NCBI RefSeq assembly: GCF_014648435.1
Contig: NZ_BMRC01000019.1
Span: forward strand, 116,091 to 180,090
DNA length: 64,000 nt
Direction: 5' to 3'
Source of the DNA: Nonomuraea spiralis
GTDB lineage: Bacteria; Actinomycetota; Actinomycetes; Streptosporangiales; Streptosporangiaceae
Below, piece after piece: positions 1 to 10,355 of the stretch; position 1 is the first letter of the stretch; every line of letters begins with the position of its first letter. Made by a program: the position numbers and the translations under genes. Below the pieces are notes generated by a model. It was given only the letters and a program-made list of their open reading frames with translations. It had not been told where the DNA came from and made no database searches.

Positions 1-941
1 GCGAGGGACCAGGCGATGCCGTCCAAGATGTCGTGCTCGCTAACCACGACCTGCGTAAACGCGAAACGGCGCACGATCCGGTCAAGAATAAGCGCACCGG
101 CACCTATCACGTCAACTCGTCCAGGGTGCATGACCGGGACCGCCGCGCGATCACCATGAGTCATCGCGAGCAACCGCCGCGTCACCTCGTGGACCTGTCC
201 GGCGGAAATCCTTGAGTGGTGAATACGCCTGGAGTCGTAGGCGGGCAGGTCGAGCGCGATGCCCGCGATCGTCGTCACCGACCCCGCCAGCCCCACCAGC
301 GTGTGCGCCCGCTCGACGGGCACGGCCTCCGCGACCCGGTCGAGGGCCGCCTCGATGTCGGCGACGACGGCCTCCAGCGCCGGGGCGGGCGGCGGGTCGC
401 CGGCGTCCCGCAGGTGCCGCTCGGTCAGGCGTACGCAGCCGATGTCCACCGACAGCGCCGCCTCGGCGTGCTCGGTGCCGACCACGAACTCCGTGGAACC
501 CCCGCCGATGTCCACCACCAGGTAGGGGGGCAGCGGGCCCTGCGGCAGCTCGGTCTCCGGCGAGAGGCGCAGCAGGCCCCTGGTCGCCCCCGTGAACGAC
601 AGCTCGGCCTCCTCCGCCCCCGTCGCCACCTCGGGCGCCACGCCGAAGATCTCGCGTACGCCGTCGACGAACTCCTGCCGGTTGCCGGCGTCGCGGGTCG
701 CGCTCGTGGCCACCACCCTGGTCGCGACCGCGCCGTGCCGGTCGATCAGCTCGCGGTAGGAGCGCATCGCCTTGAACGTACGCTCCAGCGCGTCGGGCGC
801 CAGCATGCCGGTGCGGTCGACCCCCTGGCCCAGGCGGACGATCTCCATCCGCCGCTCGACGTCGTCCAGCGTGTCGTCGAGGACGTCGGCGATCAGCAGG
901 CGCACCGAGTTGGTGCCGCAGTCGATGGCGGCTACACGCAT
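1..941 (-). CDS. ppx: Ppx/GppA family exopolyphosphatase (3' end cut by window edge)
   Basis: Predicted to hydrolyse inorganic polyphosphate or (p)ppGpp in the cytoplasm. The N-terminus has the ASKHA nucleotide-binding start AIDCGTNSVRLL (residues 5-16), the GAEEAELSF block (108-116) and the glycine loop DIGGGSTEF (144-152). About 313 residues are visible; actinobacterial members are usually 310-340 residues, so only a short C-terminal piece is missing off the left edge. The ATG at 941 overlaps the end of the DUF501 gene by 10 bases, so the two are translationally coupled. In M. tuberculosis the equivalent gene (Rv1026) follows the same DUF501 and DivIC-like genes. Whether polyphosphate or pppGpp is the substrate cannot be told from sequence; a polyphosphate kinase lies at 35-37 kb. 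Confidence 0.93.
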   Translation of the reverse strand, partial: MRVAAIDCGTNSVRLLIADVLDDTLDDVERRMEIVRLGQGVDRTGMLAPDALERTFKAMRSYRELIDRHGAVATRVVATSATRDAGNRQEFVDGVREIFGVAPEVATGAEEAELSFTGATRGLLRLSPETELPQGPLPPYLVVDIGGGSTEFVVGTEHAEAALSVDIGCVRLTERHLRDAGDPPPAPALEAVVADIEAALDRVAEAVPVERAHTLVGLAGSVTTIAGIALDLPAYDSRRIHHSRISAGQVHEVTRRLLAMTHGDRAAVPVMHPGRVDVIGAGALILDRIVRRFAFTQVVVSEHDILDGIAWSL

Positions 942-1420
942 GGTCCGTCACTCCACCACTCGGGGAGCGCCTCCAGCGCCTCCCTGCCGAACGGGTTGCT
1001 CCCCGGCACCGCCAGCTCGTGCGCGACCAGGGCGTGCAGGCACTTCACGCGCAGCGGCATGCCGCCGGTGCTCTGCATGTCGCGCGGCAGCGGCTCCATG
1101 CCCTCGTCCCGTGCCGCCTTGTCGCGTCTGGCGACGTAGTCGTCGTGGGCGGCCTGGTAGGCGGCCGCCAGGTCGGGGTCGGTCGCCAGCCTGGCCTGCA
1201 TCTCGCGCATCAGGCCCGAGCCTTCGAGCGTGCCGATGGCCGAGGCCGCCTTGGGGCAGGTCAGGTAGTACAAGGTCGGGAACGGCGACCCGTCGGGCAG
1301 TCGCGGCGCGGTCTCCACCACGTCGGGGTTGCCGCACGGGCAGCGGTGAGCCACCTCGCGCAGCCCTCTGGGCGGACGGCCGAGCTGCCGCTGAACCGCC
1401 TCGACGTCATCACTTTCCAC
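932..1420 (-). CDS. DUF501 domain-containing protein
   Basis: A 162-residue soluble protein of the DUF501 family, whose function is unknown. The family core is visible as RLPDGSPFPTLYYLTCP (residues 40-56), preceded by a CPCGNP element (27-32) whose two cysteines together with Cys55 could bind a metal. The C-terminal half (RVKCLHALVAHELAVPGSNPFG) is also typical. Its start lies inside the 3' end of the ftsB/divIC-like gene (11-base overlap) and its end overlaps ppx, so all three form one transcript with eno upstream. Conserved linkage to eno, a divisome-type protein and ppx across Actinobacteria is known; no biochemical role is. Confidence 0.92.
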   Translation of the reverse strand: MESDDVEAVQRQLGRPPRGLREVAHRCPCGNPDVVETAPRLPDGSPFPTLYYLTCPKAASAIGTLEGSGLMREMQARLATDPDLAAAYQAAHDDYVARRDKAARDEGMEPLPRDMQSTGGMPLRVKCLHALVAHELAVPGSNPFGREALEALPEWWSDGPCV

Positions 1421-1817
1421 TGCTCTCCACCGCTCTGCGGCCCGTGCCCTTGTCGGCCGCCTCCACCGATTCCCACAGCGTCTGGTACCACGGGGGCACC
1501 TCGACCGGCTGCTTCACGGCCGCCTGCTCCTTGCCCTGCTCGGGCTCCATCACCACATAACACTTCTCGCCGGGGCCGCAGAAGTGCAGCCGCTCCTTCG
1601 CGGTGCGCTTGATCCAGTTGGGATCGTCACTCTGCCGGTCGCGGGCCAGCAGCGCCTGCCGTTCGGCCTCGACCCTGGCCTTCTCCGCCTGCAGCTCGGA
1701 GATGCTGCGGCGCAGGCTGATGTACTCGCGCACAGGGTAGGCCAGGCTCATCGCGATCGCGCAGACCACGATCGCGAGGATGGCGGCCCGCCCGGTCAGC
1801 TGCGGCCTCTTCGCCAA
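1410..1817 (-). CDS. FtsB/DivIC-like septum formation initiator
   Basis: A 135-residue bitopic membrane protein of the DivIC/FtsB family, expected to join the division-septum FtsL/FtsQ complex. It has a short cytoplasmic tail, one membrane segment (about residues 11-27), a coiled coil (about 33-60, SISELQAEKARVEAERQ) and the conserved C-terminal stretch DPNWIKRTAKERLHFCGPGE (65-84, the usual location of the DPxWIE/K-x-AREELG motif of the family). It lies between eno and the DUF501 gene in the same orientation, an order conserved in actinomycetes. A strong hairpin at 1840-1879 separates it from eno, so it may be transcribed partly by read-through. Confidence 0.92.
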   Translation of the reverse strand: MAKRPQLTGRAAILAIVVCAIAMSLAYPVREYISLRRSISELQAEKARVEAERQALLARDRQSDDPNWIKRTAKERLHFCGPGEKCYVVMEPEQGKEQAAVKQPVEVPPWYQTLWESVEAADKGTGRRAVESSGK

Positions 1818-1839
1818 TGCTGCACACCCCCTTCGACGT

Positions 1840-1879
1840 ACGGCTCGCGGCGCTCAGCCCTTCCCAGGCCGCGAGCCGT
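1840..1879 (-). terminator. Hairpin downstream of eno
   Basis: Perfect 12-base inverted repeat, ACGGCTCGCGGC at 1840-1851 and its complement at 1868-1879, with a 16-base loop. It begins 10 bases after the eno stop and ends just before the ftsB/divIC-like gene. No T-run follows, as is common in actinomycetes. Likely an attenuating terminator between eno and the downstream genes. Confidence 0.7.
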
Positions 1880-1888
1880 CAGTCGAAA

Positions 1889-3166
<1,278 letters not shown>

Positions 3167-3208
3167 GGGTTGCGCTCCTAAATCGAAAGGCAATATGCCA
3201 TCAGAGCC

Positions 3209-3232
3209 TATCGGTACCCCGGGCCACCGATA
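3209..3232. terminator. Inverted repeat between kinase gene and eno
   Basis: TATCGGT at 3209-3215 and its exact complement ACCGATA at 3226-3232 flank a 10-base GC-rich loop. It lies 38 bases beyond the stop of the kinase gene (minus strand) and 43 bases upstream of the eno start. It could terminate the kinase transcript or be an operator in the eno promoter region; the sequence does not decide. Confidence 0.4.
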
Positions 3233-3269
3233 CGGCACGGTCACCCACCCCACACCTCACCACCGCGGA

Positions 3270-5144
3270 TCATCCGATCGAGGACAGACTCCACGCGCGC
3301 AGTCTGCCGCCCATCGCGGCGACCAGGAGCCCTTCGCCCACCGCCAGCGTGATGACCTTCTGGCCCGGGGCCAGGTTGCCCAGCCGATCGCCGCGGTCGA
3401 CGTTCCACACGGTCACGCCGTCGACGCCGCCGCCGGCGATCATCCTGCGTCCCCCGGCCGAAGTGACGCCGACGTCCGCCCCTCCCGTGCTGAAGCCGCG
3501 TACGAACGCGCCGCTGGCCAGGTCGTACACGGCGGTCGAATTGCCCACGGTGACGGCGGCGCGGCCGTCGCCGAACGCGGCCACCGAGCGCACCTCCCCC
3601 TTGCCGAGCACCCCCGCCGCCGCCCCCACCAGGCCGGCGCCGGTGCCGACCAGGGGCTTGCCGCCGGCCTCGTCCCAGGCCAGGGCGGTGACCGGGCCGG
3701 CCACGGGCTTGGCGCGGGCCACGATGCGGTTGGAGGTCAGGTCGAGCGTCACGACCTGACCGTCGGGGCAGCCGATCACGACCGCGGGCTGCTTGCGCCA
3801 CTGGCCGGGCGCCACGCGGGCCTCCGAGCGGCACACCACGTGCCATTTGCCCGGCTTGGGGTCGCCGATGCGCCAGCGCCGTACGATGCCGTCCGTGCCC
3901 GTCCAGACCGCCGTCTGCCTGCCGCCCACCGGGACCAGCATCAGCGAGCGCACCGGCGAGGGGCCCGCGTCCGCCAGCCGGTCGATCCGCTCGCCGATGC
4001 TCGGGTCCCAGACCTCGATCGAGTGGCCGGACCTCTCGGCGTAGGCGACGACGGGCGAGTCCTGGTGGTAGCCGATGGCCATCGCCTCGACCCGCGCCCC
4101 CCTCGTCGTGGGGCCGAACTCGGGGCCGAGCTCGACGCCGAACGCCGTCTCCCGCCCGACTGCGGAGGGCAGGCCGGCGTTCCGCCACAGTGCCCCGGCC
4201 ACCATCCCGGCGACGACGAGCACCCCCACACCGGCGGCGGCCCACCGCCTGCGTACGGCCCGCACGTCGCGGCGTGAGGCGCGAGAGCCCGTACGGCGTG
4301 GGGCGGCGCGCTCGGGCGCGTGGGCGCGGAGGTCGGGCGCGGTACGGCCCAGCAGCCGCATCAGGACGTCGTCCGCCGACGGCCGTGCCCCGGCCTCCTT
4401 CGCCAGGCACCCGCGCAACACCGAGCGCAGCGGCTCTGGCACCTCCCGCAGGTCCGGCTCGGCGTGCAGGATCCGGTTCATCACCGCGGGGATCGAGTCG
4501 CGCCCGAACAGCGGCTGCCCGGTCGCCGCGAACCCCATGGTCGCCGCCCAGCTGAAGACGTCGGACGCCGCCGTGGCGGTCTCCCCCGAGATCTGCTCGG
4601 GCGACATGAACCCCGGCGTCCCGACGACGCTGCTCGCCGTGGTGGAGACGTCCATGTCCTTGGCGATGCCGAAGTCGATCACGCGGGGGCCGTCCAGGCC
4701 CATCAGCACGTTGCTCGGCTTGAAGTCGCGGTGCACGATGCCCGCGCCGTGGATGGCGGTCAGGGCGGTGATCGTCCCGACCGCCAGCCGGTCCAGCTCG
4801 CCGCCGGTCAGCGGGCCGGCGTCGAGGACCAGGTCGTGCAGGGACGGGCCGTCGATGAACTCGCTCACGATGTACGGCCGGCCCTGGGTCAGCCCGCTCC
4901 CGTACACGGTAGCGGTGCAGAAGCCCGCCACCTTCGCGGCCGTCGCGCTCTCGCGCAGGAACCGGCGGGTGGCCCGCTCGTCGCTCAGCAGGCGCGGATG
5001 CAGCACCTTGACGGCCGCGTGCCGGCCGTCGGCGTCCCGGCCGAGGAACACCGACCCCTGCCCGCCGTCGCCCAACCCGCCGAGCAGGCGATAACCCGCC
5101 ACTTCCCGCGGTTCCCCCGAACGCAGCGGTCTCAGCTCCACCAC
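3270..5144 (-). CDS. Membrane serine/threonine protein kinase with C-terminal beta-propeller-like domain
   Basis: A 624-residue Hanks-type kinase. The kinase domain (about 15-265) keeps all key residues: glycine loop LGGLGDGGQGSV (21-32), Lys46 in AAVKVL, HRDFKPSN (138-145), DFG (157-159) and SPEQ (181-184). A basic juxtamembrane stretch leads to one membrane helix (about 301-319). The outer 300 residues contain repeats resembling WD40/PQQ blades (VWDPSIGERIDRL, TVWNVDRGDRLGNL), suggesting an extracytoplasmic sensing propeller. GTG at 5144 is preceded by a GAGGGGGA ribosome site; a second GTG follows directly. It sits between mazG and eno. The ligand and phosphorylation targets are unknown. 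Confidence 0.92.
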   Translation of the reverse strand: MVELRPLRSGEPREVAGYRLLGGLGDGGQGSVFLGRDADGRHAAVKVLHPRLLSDERATRRFLRESATAAKVAGFCTATVYGSGLTQGRPYIVSEFIDGPSLHDLVLDAGPLTGGELDRLAVGTITALTAIHGAGIVHRDFKPSNVLMGLDGPRVIDFGIAKDMDVSTTASSVVGTPGFMSPEQISGETATAASDVFSWAATMGFAATGQPLFGRDSIPAVMNRILHAEPDLREVPEPLRSVLRGCLAKEAGARPSADDVLMRLLGRTAPDLRAHAPERAAPRRTGSRASRRDVRAVRRRWAAAGVGVLVVAGMVAGALWRNAGLPSAVGRETAFGVELGPEFGPTTRGARVEAMAIGYHQDSPVVAYAERSGHSIEVWDPSIGERIDRLADAGPSPVRSLMLVPVGGRQTAVWTGTDGIVRRWRIGDPKPGKWHVVCRSEARVAPGQWRKQPAVVIGCPDGQVVTLDLTSNRIVARAKPVAGPVTALAWDEAGGKPLVGTGAGLVGAAAGVLGKGEVRSVAAFGDGRAAVTVGNSTAVYDLASGAFVRGFSTGGADVGVTSAGGRRMIAGGGVDGVTVWNVDRGDRLGNLAPGQKVITLAVGEGLLVAAMGGRLRAWSLSSIG

Positions 5145-5220
5145 CAGTCCCCCTCGGCTCTGTCGTTCAAGCCCCTGAGGGATCCTGGCATTCGGCGACT
5201 TGTCGCCACAACACGGGCAG

Positions 5221-6153
5221 CTAGGCGTTCGACTCCCACGCGCGTACGCGGTCGCGGTAGGCGCGGGCCGCCGCGCGCAGCTCGGCCTCGGCGTCCAGCC
5301 CGGCCTCCTGTGCACGGCGTACGAGGTCGAACAGCTCCCGGGCCACGCCCTGGCCGATCGCGGCGGCCAGCGCGTCGGGCGCCCCCGCCCGACCGGCCCT
5401 GCGCAGGAGCTGGGCGGCCAGCGCGAGCGCGGGCTGCCCCATGGGGACGCCGTCGAGCACCGACGACTCGCCGCCCTTGGCCGCCCGCTCGGCCGCCTTG
5501 ATCGCCTCCCAGTTGTCGTTGACCTCGTCCGCGCTCTCCACCCGCACCGAACCGAACACGTGCGGGTGGCGCCGGACGAGTTTGTCCACGATGCCGGCGG
5601 CGACGTCGTCCATGTCGAACGTCTCGGCCACGCGGGCATGGAAGACCACCTGGAGCAGCAGGTCGCCGAGCTCCTCGCGGAGCGCCGGGTAGTCGCCCTG
5701 CTCGATCGTCTCCAGGACCTCGTACGACTCCTCCAGCAGGTACGGCGCCAGCGACTCGTGCGTCTGCTTGCGGTCCCAGGGGCACTCGGTACGCAGCCGG
5801 TCCATCACCGCGACCAGGTCGAGCACCCGCGAGCCGGGCAGATCGTACGAACCGGGCACGACCTCGATCAGCGGCGGCTCGTCGAGCGAGATGGCGGCCC
5901 GCCCGATCGCGCGCATGAAGTCCTCGTCGTCACCGGCGAGCCACACCACGCGCTCCCGCACGGCCCGCCTGGACAGCCCGACCGCGTCGGGCGCGACGAC
6001 CTCCACCTCGATCCCGGCGGCGGCCAGGTAGGGCAGCTGGGGGTGGGAGTCGGTGGCGGTCAGCACGGGCCCCGAGCGCAGCGCCTGCCAGGCCTGGTCG
6101 CTCAGCAGGCCCGGCGCGACCCTGGGCGAGGTGGTGACGACGATGAGCGGCAT
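5221..6153 (-). CDS. mazG: MazG nucleoside triphosphate pyrophosphohydrolase
   Basis: Housecleaning enzyme predicted to hydrolyse (d)NTPs, including damaged ones, to monophosphates and pyrophosphate. The 310-residue protein has an N-terminal extension of about 105 residues and a MazG fold: CPWD (124-127), EESYEVLE (141-148) and EELGDLL (160-166) supply the Mg-binding acidic residues, followed by HPHVFG and NWEAIKAAE. The C-terminal half resembles a second, degenerate MazG repeat. ATG at 6153 has AGGG 8 bases upstream and starts 4 bases after the SurA-like gene ends, so mfd, the lipoprotein and mazG are likely cotranscribed, as in other actinomycetes. Confidence 0.95.
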   Translation of the reverse strand: MPLIVVTTSPRVAPGLLSDQAWQALRSGPVLTATDSHPQLPYLAAAGIEVEVVAPDAVGLSRRAVRERVVWLAGDDEDFMRAIGRAAISLDEPPLIEVVPGSYDLPGSRVLDLVAVMDRLRTECPWDRKQTHESLAPYLLEESYEVLETIEQGDYPALREELGDLLLQVVFHARVAETFDMDDVAAGIVDKLVRRHPHVFGSVRVESADEVNDNWEAIKAAERAAKGGESSVLDGVPMGQPALALAAQLLRRAGRAGAPDALAAAIGQGVARELFDLVRRAQEAGLDAEAELRAAARAYRDRVRAWESNA

Positions 6154-6157
6154 GTCG

Positions 6158-6751
6158 CTAGCCCTGCTGCGGCTGCTGCTGCGCCTGCTGGGAGGACTTG
6201 CCGAACCGGCCCGGATCGACGAACCCCTGCTGGGTGAACTCGCCGTAACGCGGGCTGTAGATCGGCTTGATGCTCGTCAGCTCCTTGACGAACTTCTCCT
6301 GGGCGGCCTGGTCCTGGGCACCGCCGAGCTGGTTGCGCACCTTGATCGCGCCCAGCTCCGCACGCAGGTAGCCACGCGCGTCGGCCGGGCTCACACCCCT
6401 GGCGATCAGGTTGATCTCGGGCGACTGGTACTGGCCCGGGTCCTTGAGCGCGGCGTCGATCTCGCCGTCGCTCACCTGCACGTTGTGCTTGGCCGCGAGC
6501 TGCCTGAACGCGCTCTCGTTCGCCATCCGGTAGAGCACGAACTGAGTGACGGGCACCCCGAGCTGCTCGGCCGAGACGTTGGCGCGCTTGAGCGCCGCCT
6601 CGTACGTCTGAACGTTCCTGGTCAGATCGCGGGCCGAGATGCGCTCGCTCCCGACCACGGCCGCGGCTCCGGCCTCAATGGGCGAAGAGCAGGCGGTCAG
6701 CGCGGCGAGTCCCACCGCACCGGCGGCCACAGCCACTCGAATCGACTTCAC
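6158..6751 (-). CDS. SurA N-terminal domain lipoprotein
   Basis: A 197-residue predicted lipoprotein: signal peptide residues 1-20 and lipobox LTAC with Cys21 as the lipidation site. The mature part resembles the N-terminal chaperone domain of SurA (RISARDLTRNVQTYEAALKR and NVQVSDGEIDAAL). No parvulin peptidyl-prolyl isomerase domain follows, so it is likely a chaperone-like rather than catalytic protein acting outside the membrane. The C-terminus ends in a Gln-rich tail. The GTG start at 6751 follows AAAGGGA with a 5-base spacer. It lies between mfd and mazG, a conserved actinobacterial arrangement. Confidence 0.85.
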   Translation of the reverse strand: MKSIRVAVAAGAVGLAALTACSSPIEAGAAAVVGSERISARDLTRNVQTYEAALKRANVSAEQLGVPVTQFVLYRMANESAFRQLAAKHNVQVSDGEIDAALKDPGQYQSPEINLIARGVSPADARGYLRAELGAIKVRNQLGGAQDQAAQEKFVKELTSIKPIYSPRYGEFTQQGFVDPGRFGKSSQQAQQQPQQG

Positions 6752-6779
6752 ATGCGTCCCTTTCCGACAAAAACCGCGC

Positions 6780-9700
6780 TTAGCTTACCCGCGCGGGCTC
6801 CAGAAACATCGCCTCGACCAGGTCACCGCACCATTTGAGCAGATCGAGGTCACGCAACGGCTGCCCGCCCAGCGGCTTGGTCTTGGGAACCGGCACGAGC
6901 AACGTCTCGGCCGCCTGCTTGTAGATGGCCTTCTTGTACAGCCGGTCGAGCCTGACCTGCTGCGACTCGCGCAGCCGCGCCGGGCCGAACTTGATGTTCT
7001 GGCCCTGCAGCGTGACGTCGGTGAGCCCGGCCGAGCGCGCCCTGATCCGGAAGCGGGCCACCTCCAGCAGGTTCTCCACCTCCACCGGCGGCTTGCCGTA
7101 GCGGTCGGTGAGCTCGTCGCGCACCTCGTCGATGTGGATCGGCGCGATGATGGCCGCGATGCGCTTGTACGCCTCCAGCCGCAGCCGCTCGGAGGTGACG
7201 TAGTCGTGCGGGATGTGGGCGTTGATGGGCAGCTCGACCTTGACGTCCTGCTGCTCCTCCTGGACCTCGGCCCCGGACAGCTTGGCCTTCTGCTCCTGCA
7301 CGGCCTCGGCCATCAGGCGTACGTAGAGGTCGAAGCCGACGCCCGCGATGAAGCCCGACTGCTCGGCCCCGAGCACGTTGCCCGCGCCGCGGATCTCCAG
7401 GTCCTTCATGGCGACGTACATGCCCGCGCCCATCTCGGTGTGCTGGGAGATGGTGGCCAGGCGCTCGTGGGCGGTCTCGGTCAGCGGCTTCTCCGGCGGG
7501 TAGAGGAAGTACGCGTAACCGCGCTCCCTGCCTCGCCCGACCCGGCCCCTGAGCTGGTGGAGCTGCGACAGGCCGTAGTTGTCGGCCCGGTCGACGATCA
7601 GCGTGTTGGCGTTGGGCACGTCGAGGCCGGACTCGACGATCGTGGTGGAGACGAGCAGGTCGTACTCGCGTTCCCAGAAGCCGACCATGATCTTTTCGAG
7701 CTGGTGCTCGTTCATCTGGCCGTGGGCCACCGCGACGCGCGCCTCGGGGACCAGCTCGCGCAGCCGCGCCGCCACCCGGTTGATGGAGGCCACCCGGTTG
7801 TGCACGAAGAAGATCTGGCCGTCGCGCATCAGCTCGCGCCGGATCGCCGCCCCGATCTGCTTCTCCTCGTACGGCCCCACGAACGTGAGGATCGGATGGC
7901 GCTCCTCCGGCGGCGTGAGGATCGTGGACATCTCGCGGATGCCGGTCAGCCCCATCTCCAGCGTGCGCGGGATCGGCGTGGCCGACATGGCCAGGACGTC
8001 GACCTGCGTGCGCAGGTGCTTCATGGCCTCCTTGTGCTCGACGCCGAACCGCTGCTCCTCGTCGATGATGATCAGCCCGAGGTCCTTGAACCTGACCTCC
8101 GGGCTGAGCAGCCGGTGGGTGCCGATGACGACGTCGACCGCGCCCGCCCTGAGCCCCTCCAGGGTGCCCTTGACCTCGCCGTCGGTCTGGAAGCGGGAGA
8201 TCGGCCTGATCGCGATGGGGAAGCTGGAGAAGCGCTCGGTGAAGGTGGACATGTGCTGCTGCACCAGCAGCGTGGTCGGCACCAGCACGGCCACCTGCTT
8301 GCCGTCCTGCACGGCCTTGAACGCCGCCCGTACCGCGATCTCGGTCTTGCCGTAGCCGACGTCGCCACAGATCAGCCGGTCCATCGGGACGCCGCGCTCC
8401 ATGTCGCGCTTGACCTCGTCGATGGCTTCGAGCTGGTCGCCGGTCTCGGCGTAGGGGAAGGCGTCCTCCATCTCGCGCTGCCACGGGGTGTCGGCGCCGA
8501 AGGCGTGGCCGGGCGAGGCCATGCGGGCCGAGTAGAGCCTGATCAGCTCGCCGGCGATCTCCTTGACCGCCTTCTTGGCCCTGGACTTCGCCTTGGCCCA
8601 GTCGGCGCCGCCCATGCGGTTGAGCGTGGGCGCCTCGCCGCCGACGTACCGGGTGACCTCGTCGAGCTGGTCGGTGGGGACGTAGAGGCGGTCGCCCTTG
8701 GCGTACTCGATGACCAGGTACTCGCGGGTCGCGCCCTGGATCGTGCGCTGGACCATCTCGACGTAGCGGCCGACGCCGTGCTGCTCGTGCACGACGTGGT
8801 CGCCGACCTTGAGCTGGAGCGGGTCGACCATGTTGCGCCGGCGCGAGGGCAGCCGGCGCATGTCCTTCGTGGACGCCTTCTGCCCCACCAGGTCGAGGTG
8901 GGTGAGCACGGCCAGGCCCGGCGTGATGAACCCGTGCTCGATCAGGCCGGTCGAGACGTGCACGACCTTCGGCTCGGGCGCCTTGTCCACGGACTGCCGC
9001 AGCCTGGCGGGCACGTCGACGCCCTTGAGCAGCTCGACCATGCGCTCGGCCGGACCGTGGCCCTCGCTGAGCAGTACGACCGCCTTGTCCTCGGCCAGCC
9101 AGCCCTTGATGTCGGCCAGCGCCTTGGCTGTGTCGCCCCGGTACGCCTCGGAGTCCTGGGCGTCGAGCTCGACGCCGTTGCCGAACGGCGCCATCGTCCA
9201 CCACGGCAGGCCCAGCGCGTCGGCGTGGCCGCGGACCTCCTCCAGCGTGCGGAAGGCCGCCGCGCCCAGGTCGATCGGCGCCTCGCCACCGGCCGCCGCG
9301 TTGATCCAGGACGCCTCCAGGAACTCCTGCGAGGTGCGTACGAGCTCTTCCGCCCTGCCCCTGATGCGCTCGGGATCGCACACGAACACCGCCGACCTGA
9401 CCGGCAGGTGGTCGAGCAGCAGGTCCATCTCCCCGGCCAGCACCGGCGCGAACGCCTCCATGCCCTCGACCGCGGCGCCCTCGGCGAGCTGGTCGAGCAC
9501 CTCGGAGAGAGAGGGGTGCTCCTGCGCCAGCTCCCGCGCCCGCTCCCGGACCTCGCCGGTCAGCAGCAGCTCGCGGCACGGCGGCGCGAACAGGCCGTCC
9601 TCGGCCGCCTCCAGCGAACGCTGGTCGGCCACCTTGAACCAGCGGATCTCCTCGACCGTGTCGCCCCAGAACTCCAGCCGCAGCGGATGCTCCTCGGTGG

Positions 9701-10280
9701 GCGGGAACACGTCGAGCAGCCCGCCGCGCACGGCCACCTCGCCGCGCTTCTCCACCATGTCGACCCGGTGGTAGCCGTTGGTGACCAGCCGCTCGACCAC
9801 CTCGTCGAGGTCGGCGTCGTCGCCCGCCTTCAGCCTGATCGGCTCCAGGTCGCCGAGCCCCTTGACGATGGGCTGGAGCAGCGCCCTGACCGGGGCCACC
9901 ACCACGCCGAGCGGCCCTGCGGCGGAGTCGCCCTTGATCGGGTGCGCCAGCCTCCTGAGCACCGCCAGCCGCTGGCCGACGGTGTCGCTGCGCGGCGAGA
10001 GCCGCTCGTGCGGCAACGTCTCCCAGGCCGGGAACACCGCGACCGAGCTCGGCTCGACGAGACTGGTCAGCGCCGCCGCCAGGTCCTCGGCCTCACGGCC
10101 GGTGGCGGTGACGGCCAGGACGGTGCGCTGGTCGTGCGCGGCCAGCGCGGCCACGCCGAACGGGCGCAGCGCCGAAGGCGCGATCAGCGAGACGTCGCCG
10201 CCCTCCTCAAGGGCGGCGCGCAGCTTCGGGTCGGCCCCGGCCCCCAGGGCAACAAGGTCAAGCAGTCCGGAAAGACTCAT
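6780..10280 (-). CDS. mfd: Transcription-repair coupling factor
   Basis: DNA translocase that removes stalled RNA polymerase at lesions and recruits UvrA. The 1166-residue protein is full length: UvrB-like N-terminal modules (FPAWETLPHERLSP, 83-96), the RNA-polymerase interaction domain around residue 490 (GDHVVHEQHGVGRY), a RecG-like motor with Walker A GDVGYGKTE near residue 640 and DEEQRFG near 738, motif VI region QLRGRVGR, and the C-terminal TRCF domain. It starts a run with the SurA-like and mazG genes. In M. tuberculosis mfd lies close to glmU; here about 18 kb of accessory genes intervene before pth. Confidence 0.98.
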   Translation of the reverse strand: MSLSGLLDLVALGAGADPKLRAALEEGGDVSLIAPSALRPFGVAALAAHDQRTVLAVTATGREAEDLAAALTSLVEPSSVAVFPAWETLPHERLSPRSDTVGQRLAVLRRLAHPIKGDSAAGPLGVVVAPVRALLQPIVKGLGDLEPIRLKAGDDADLDEVVERLVTNGYHRVDMVEKRGEVAVRGGLLDVFPPTEEHPLRLEFWGDTVEEIRWFKVADQRSLEAAEDGLFAPPCRELLLTGEVRERARELAQEHPSLSEVLDQLAEGAAVEGMEAFAPVLAGEMDLLLDHLPVRSAVFVCDPERIRGRAEELVRTSQEFLEASWINAAAGGEAPIDLGAAAFRTLEEVRGHADALGLPWWTMAPFGNGVELDAQDSEAYRGDTAKALADIKGWLAEDKAVVLLSEGHGPAERMVELLKGVDVPARLRQSVDKAPEPKVVHVSTGLIEHGFITPGLAVLTHLDLVGQKASTKDMRRLPSRRRNMVDPLQLKVGDHVVHEQHGVGRYVEMVQRTIQGATREYLVIEYAKGDRLYVPTDQLDEVTRYVGGEAPTLNRMGGADWAKAKSRAKKAVKEIAGELIRLYSARMASPGHAFGADTPWQREMEDAFPYAETGDQLEAIDEVKRDMERGVPMDRLICGDVGYGKTEIAVRAAFKAVQDGKQVAVLVPTTLLVQQHMSTFTERFSSFPIAIRPISRFQTDGEVKGTLEGLRAGAVDVVIGTHRLLSPEVRFKDLGLIIIDEEQRFGVEHKEAMKHLRTQVDVLAMSATPIPRTLEMGLTGIREMSTILTPPEERHPILTFVGPYEEKQIGAAIRRELMRDGQIFFVHNRVASINRVAARLRELVPEARVAVAHGQMNEHQLEKIMVGFWEREYDLLVSTTIVESGLDVPNANTLIVDRADNYGLSQLHQLRGRVGRGRERGYAYFLYPPEKPLTETAHERLATISQHTEMGAGMYVAMKDLEIRGAGNVLGAEQSGFIAGVGFDLYVRLMAEAVQEQKAKLSGAEVQEEQQDVKVELPINAHIPHDYVTSERLRLEAYKRIAAIIAPIHIDEVRDELTDRYGKPPVEVENLLEVARFRIRARSAGLTDVTLQGQNIKFGPARLRESQQVRLDRLYKKAIYKQAAETLLVPVPKTKPLGGQPLRDLDLLKWCGDLVEAMFLEPARVS

Positions 10281-10355
10281 CAGTTACGCCCACAGCCCCA
10301 CGACGGCAACACAACTACCCCCGGCCGGGTCAGGTCGCGGGGGTCTCCACCCAGC

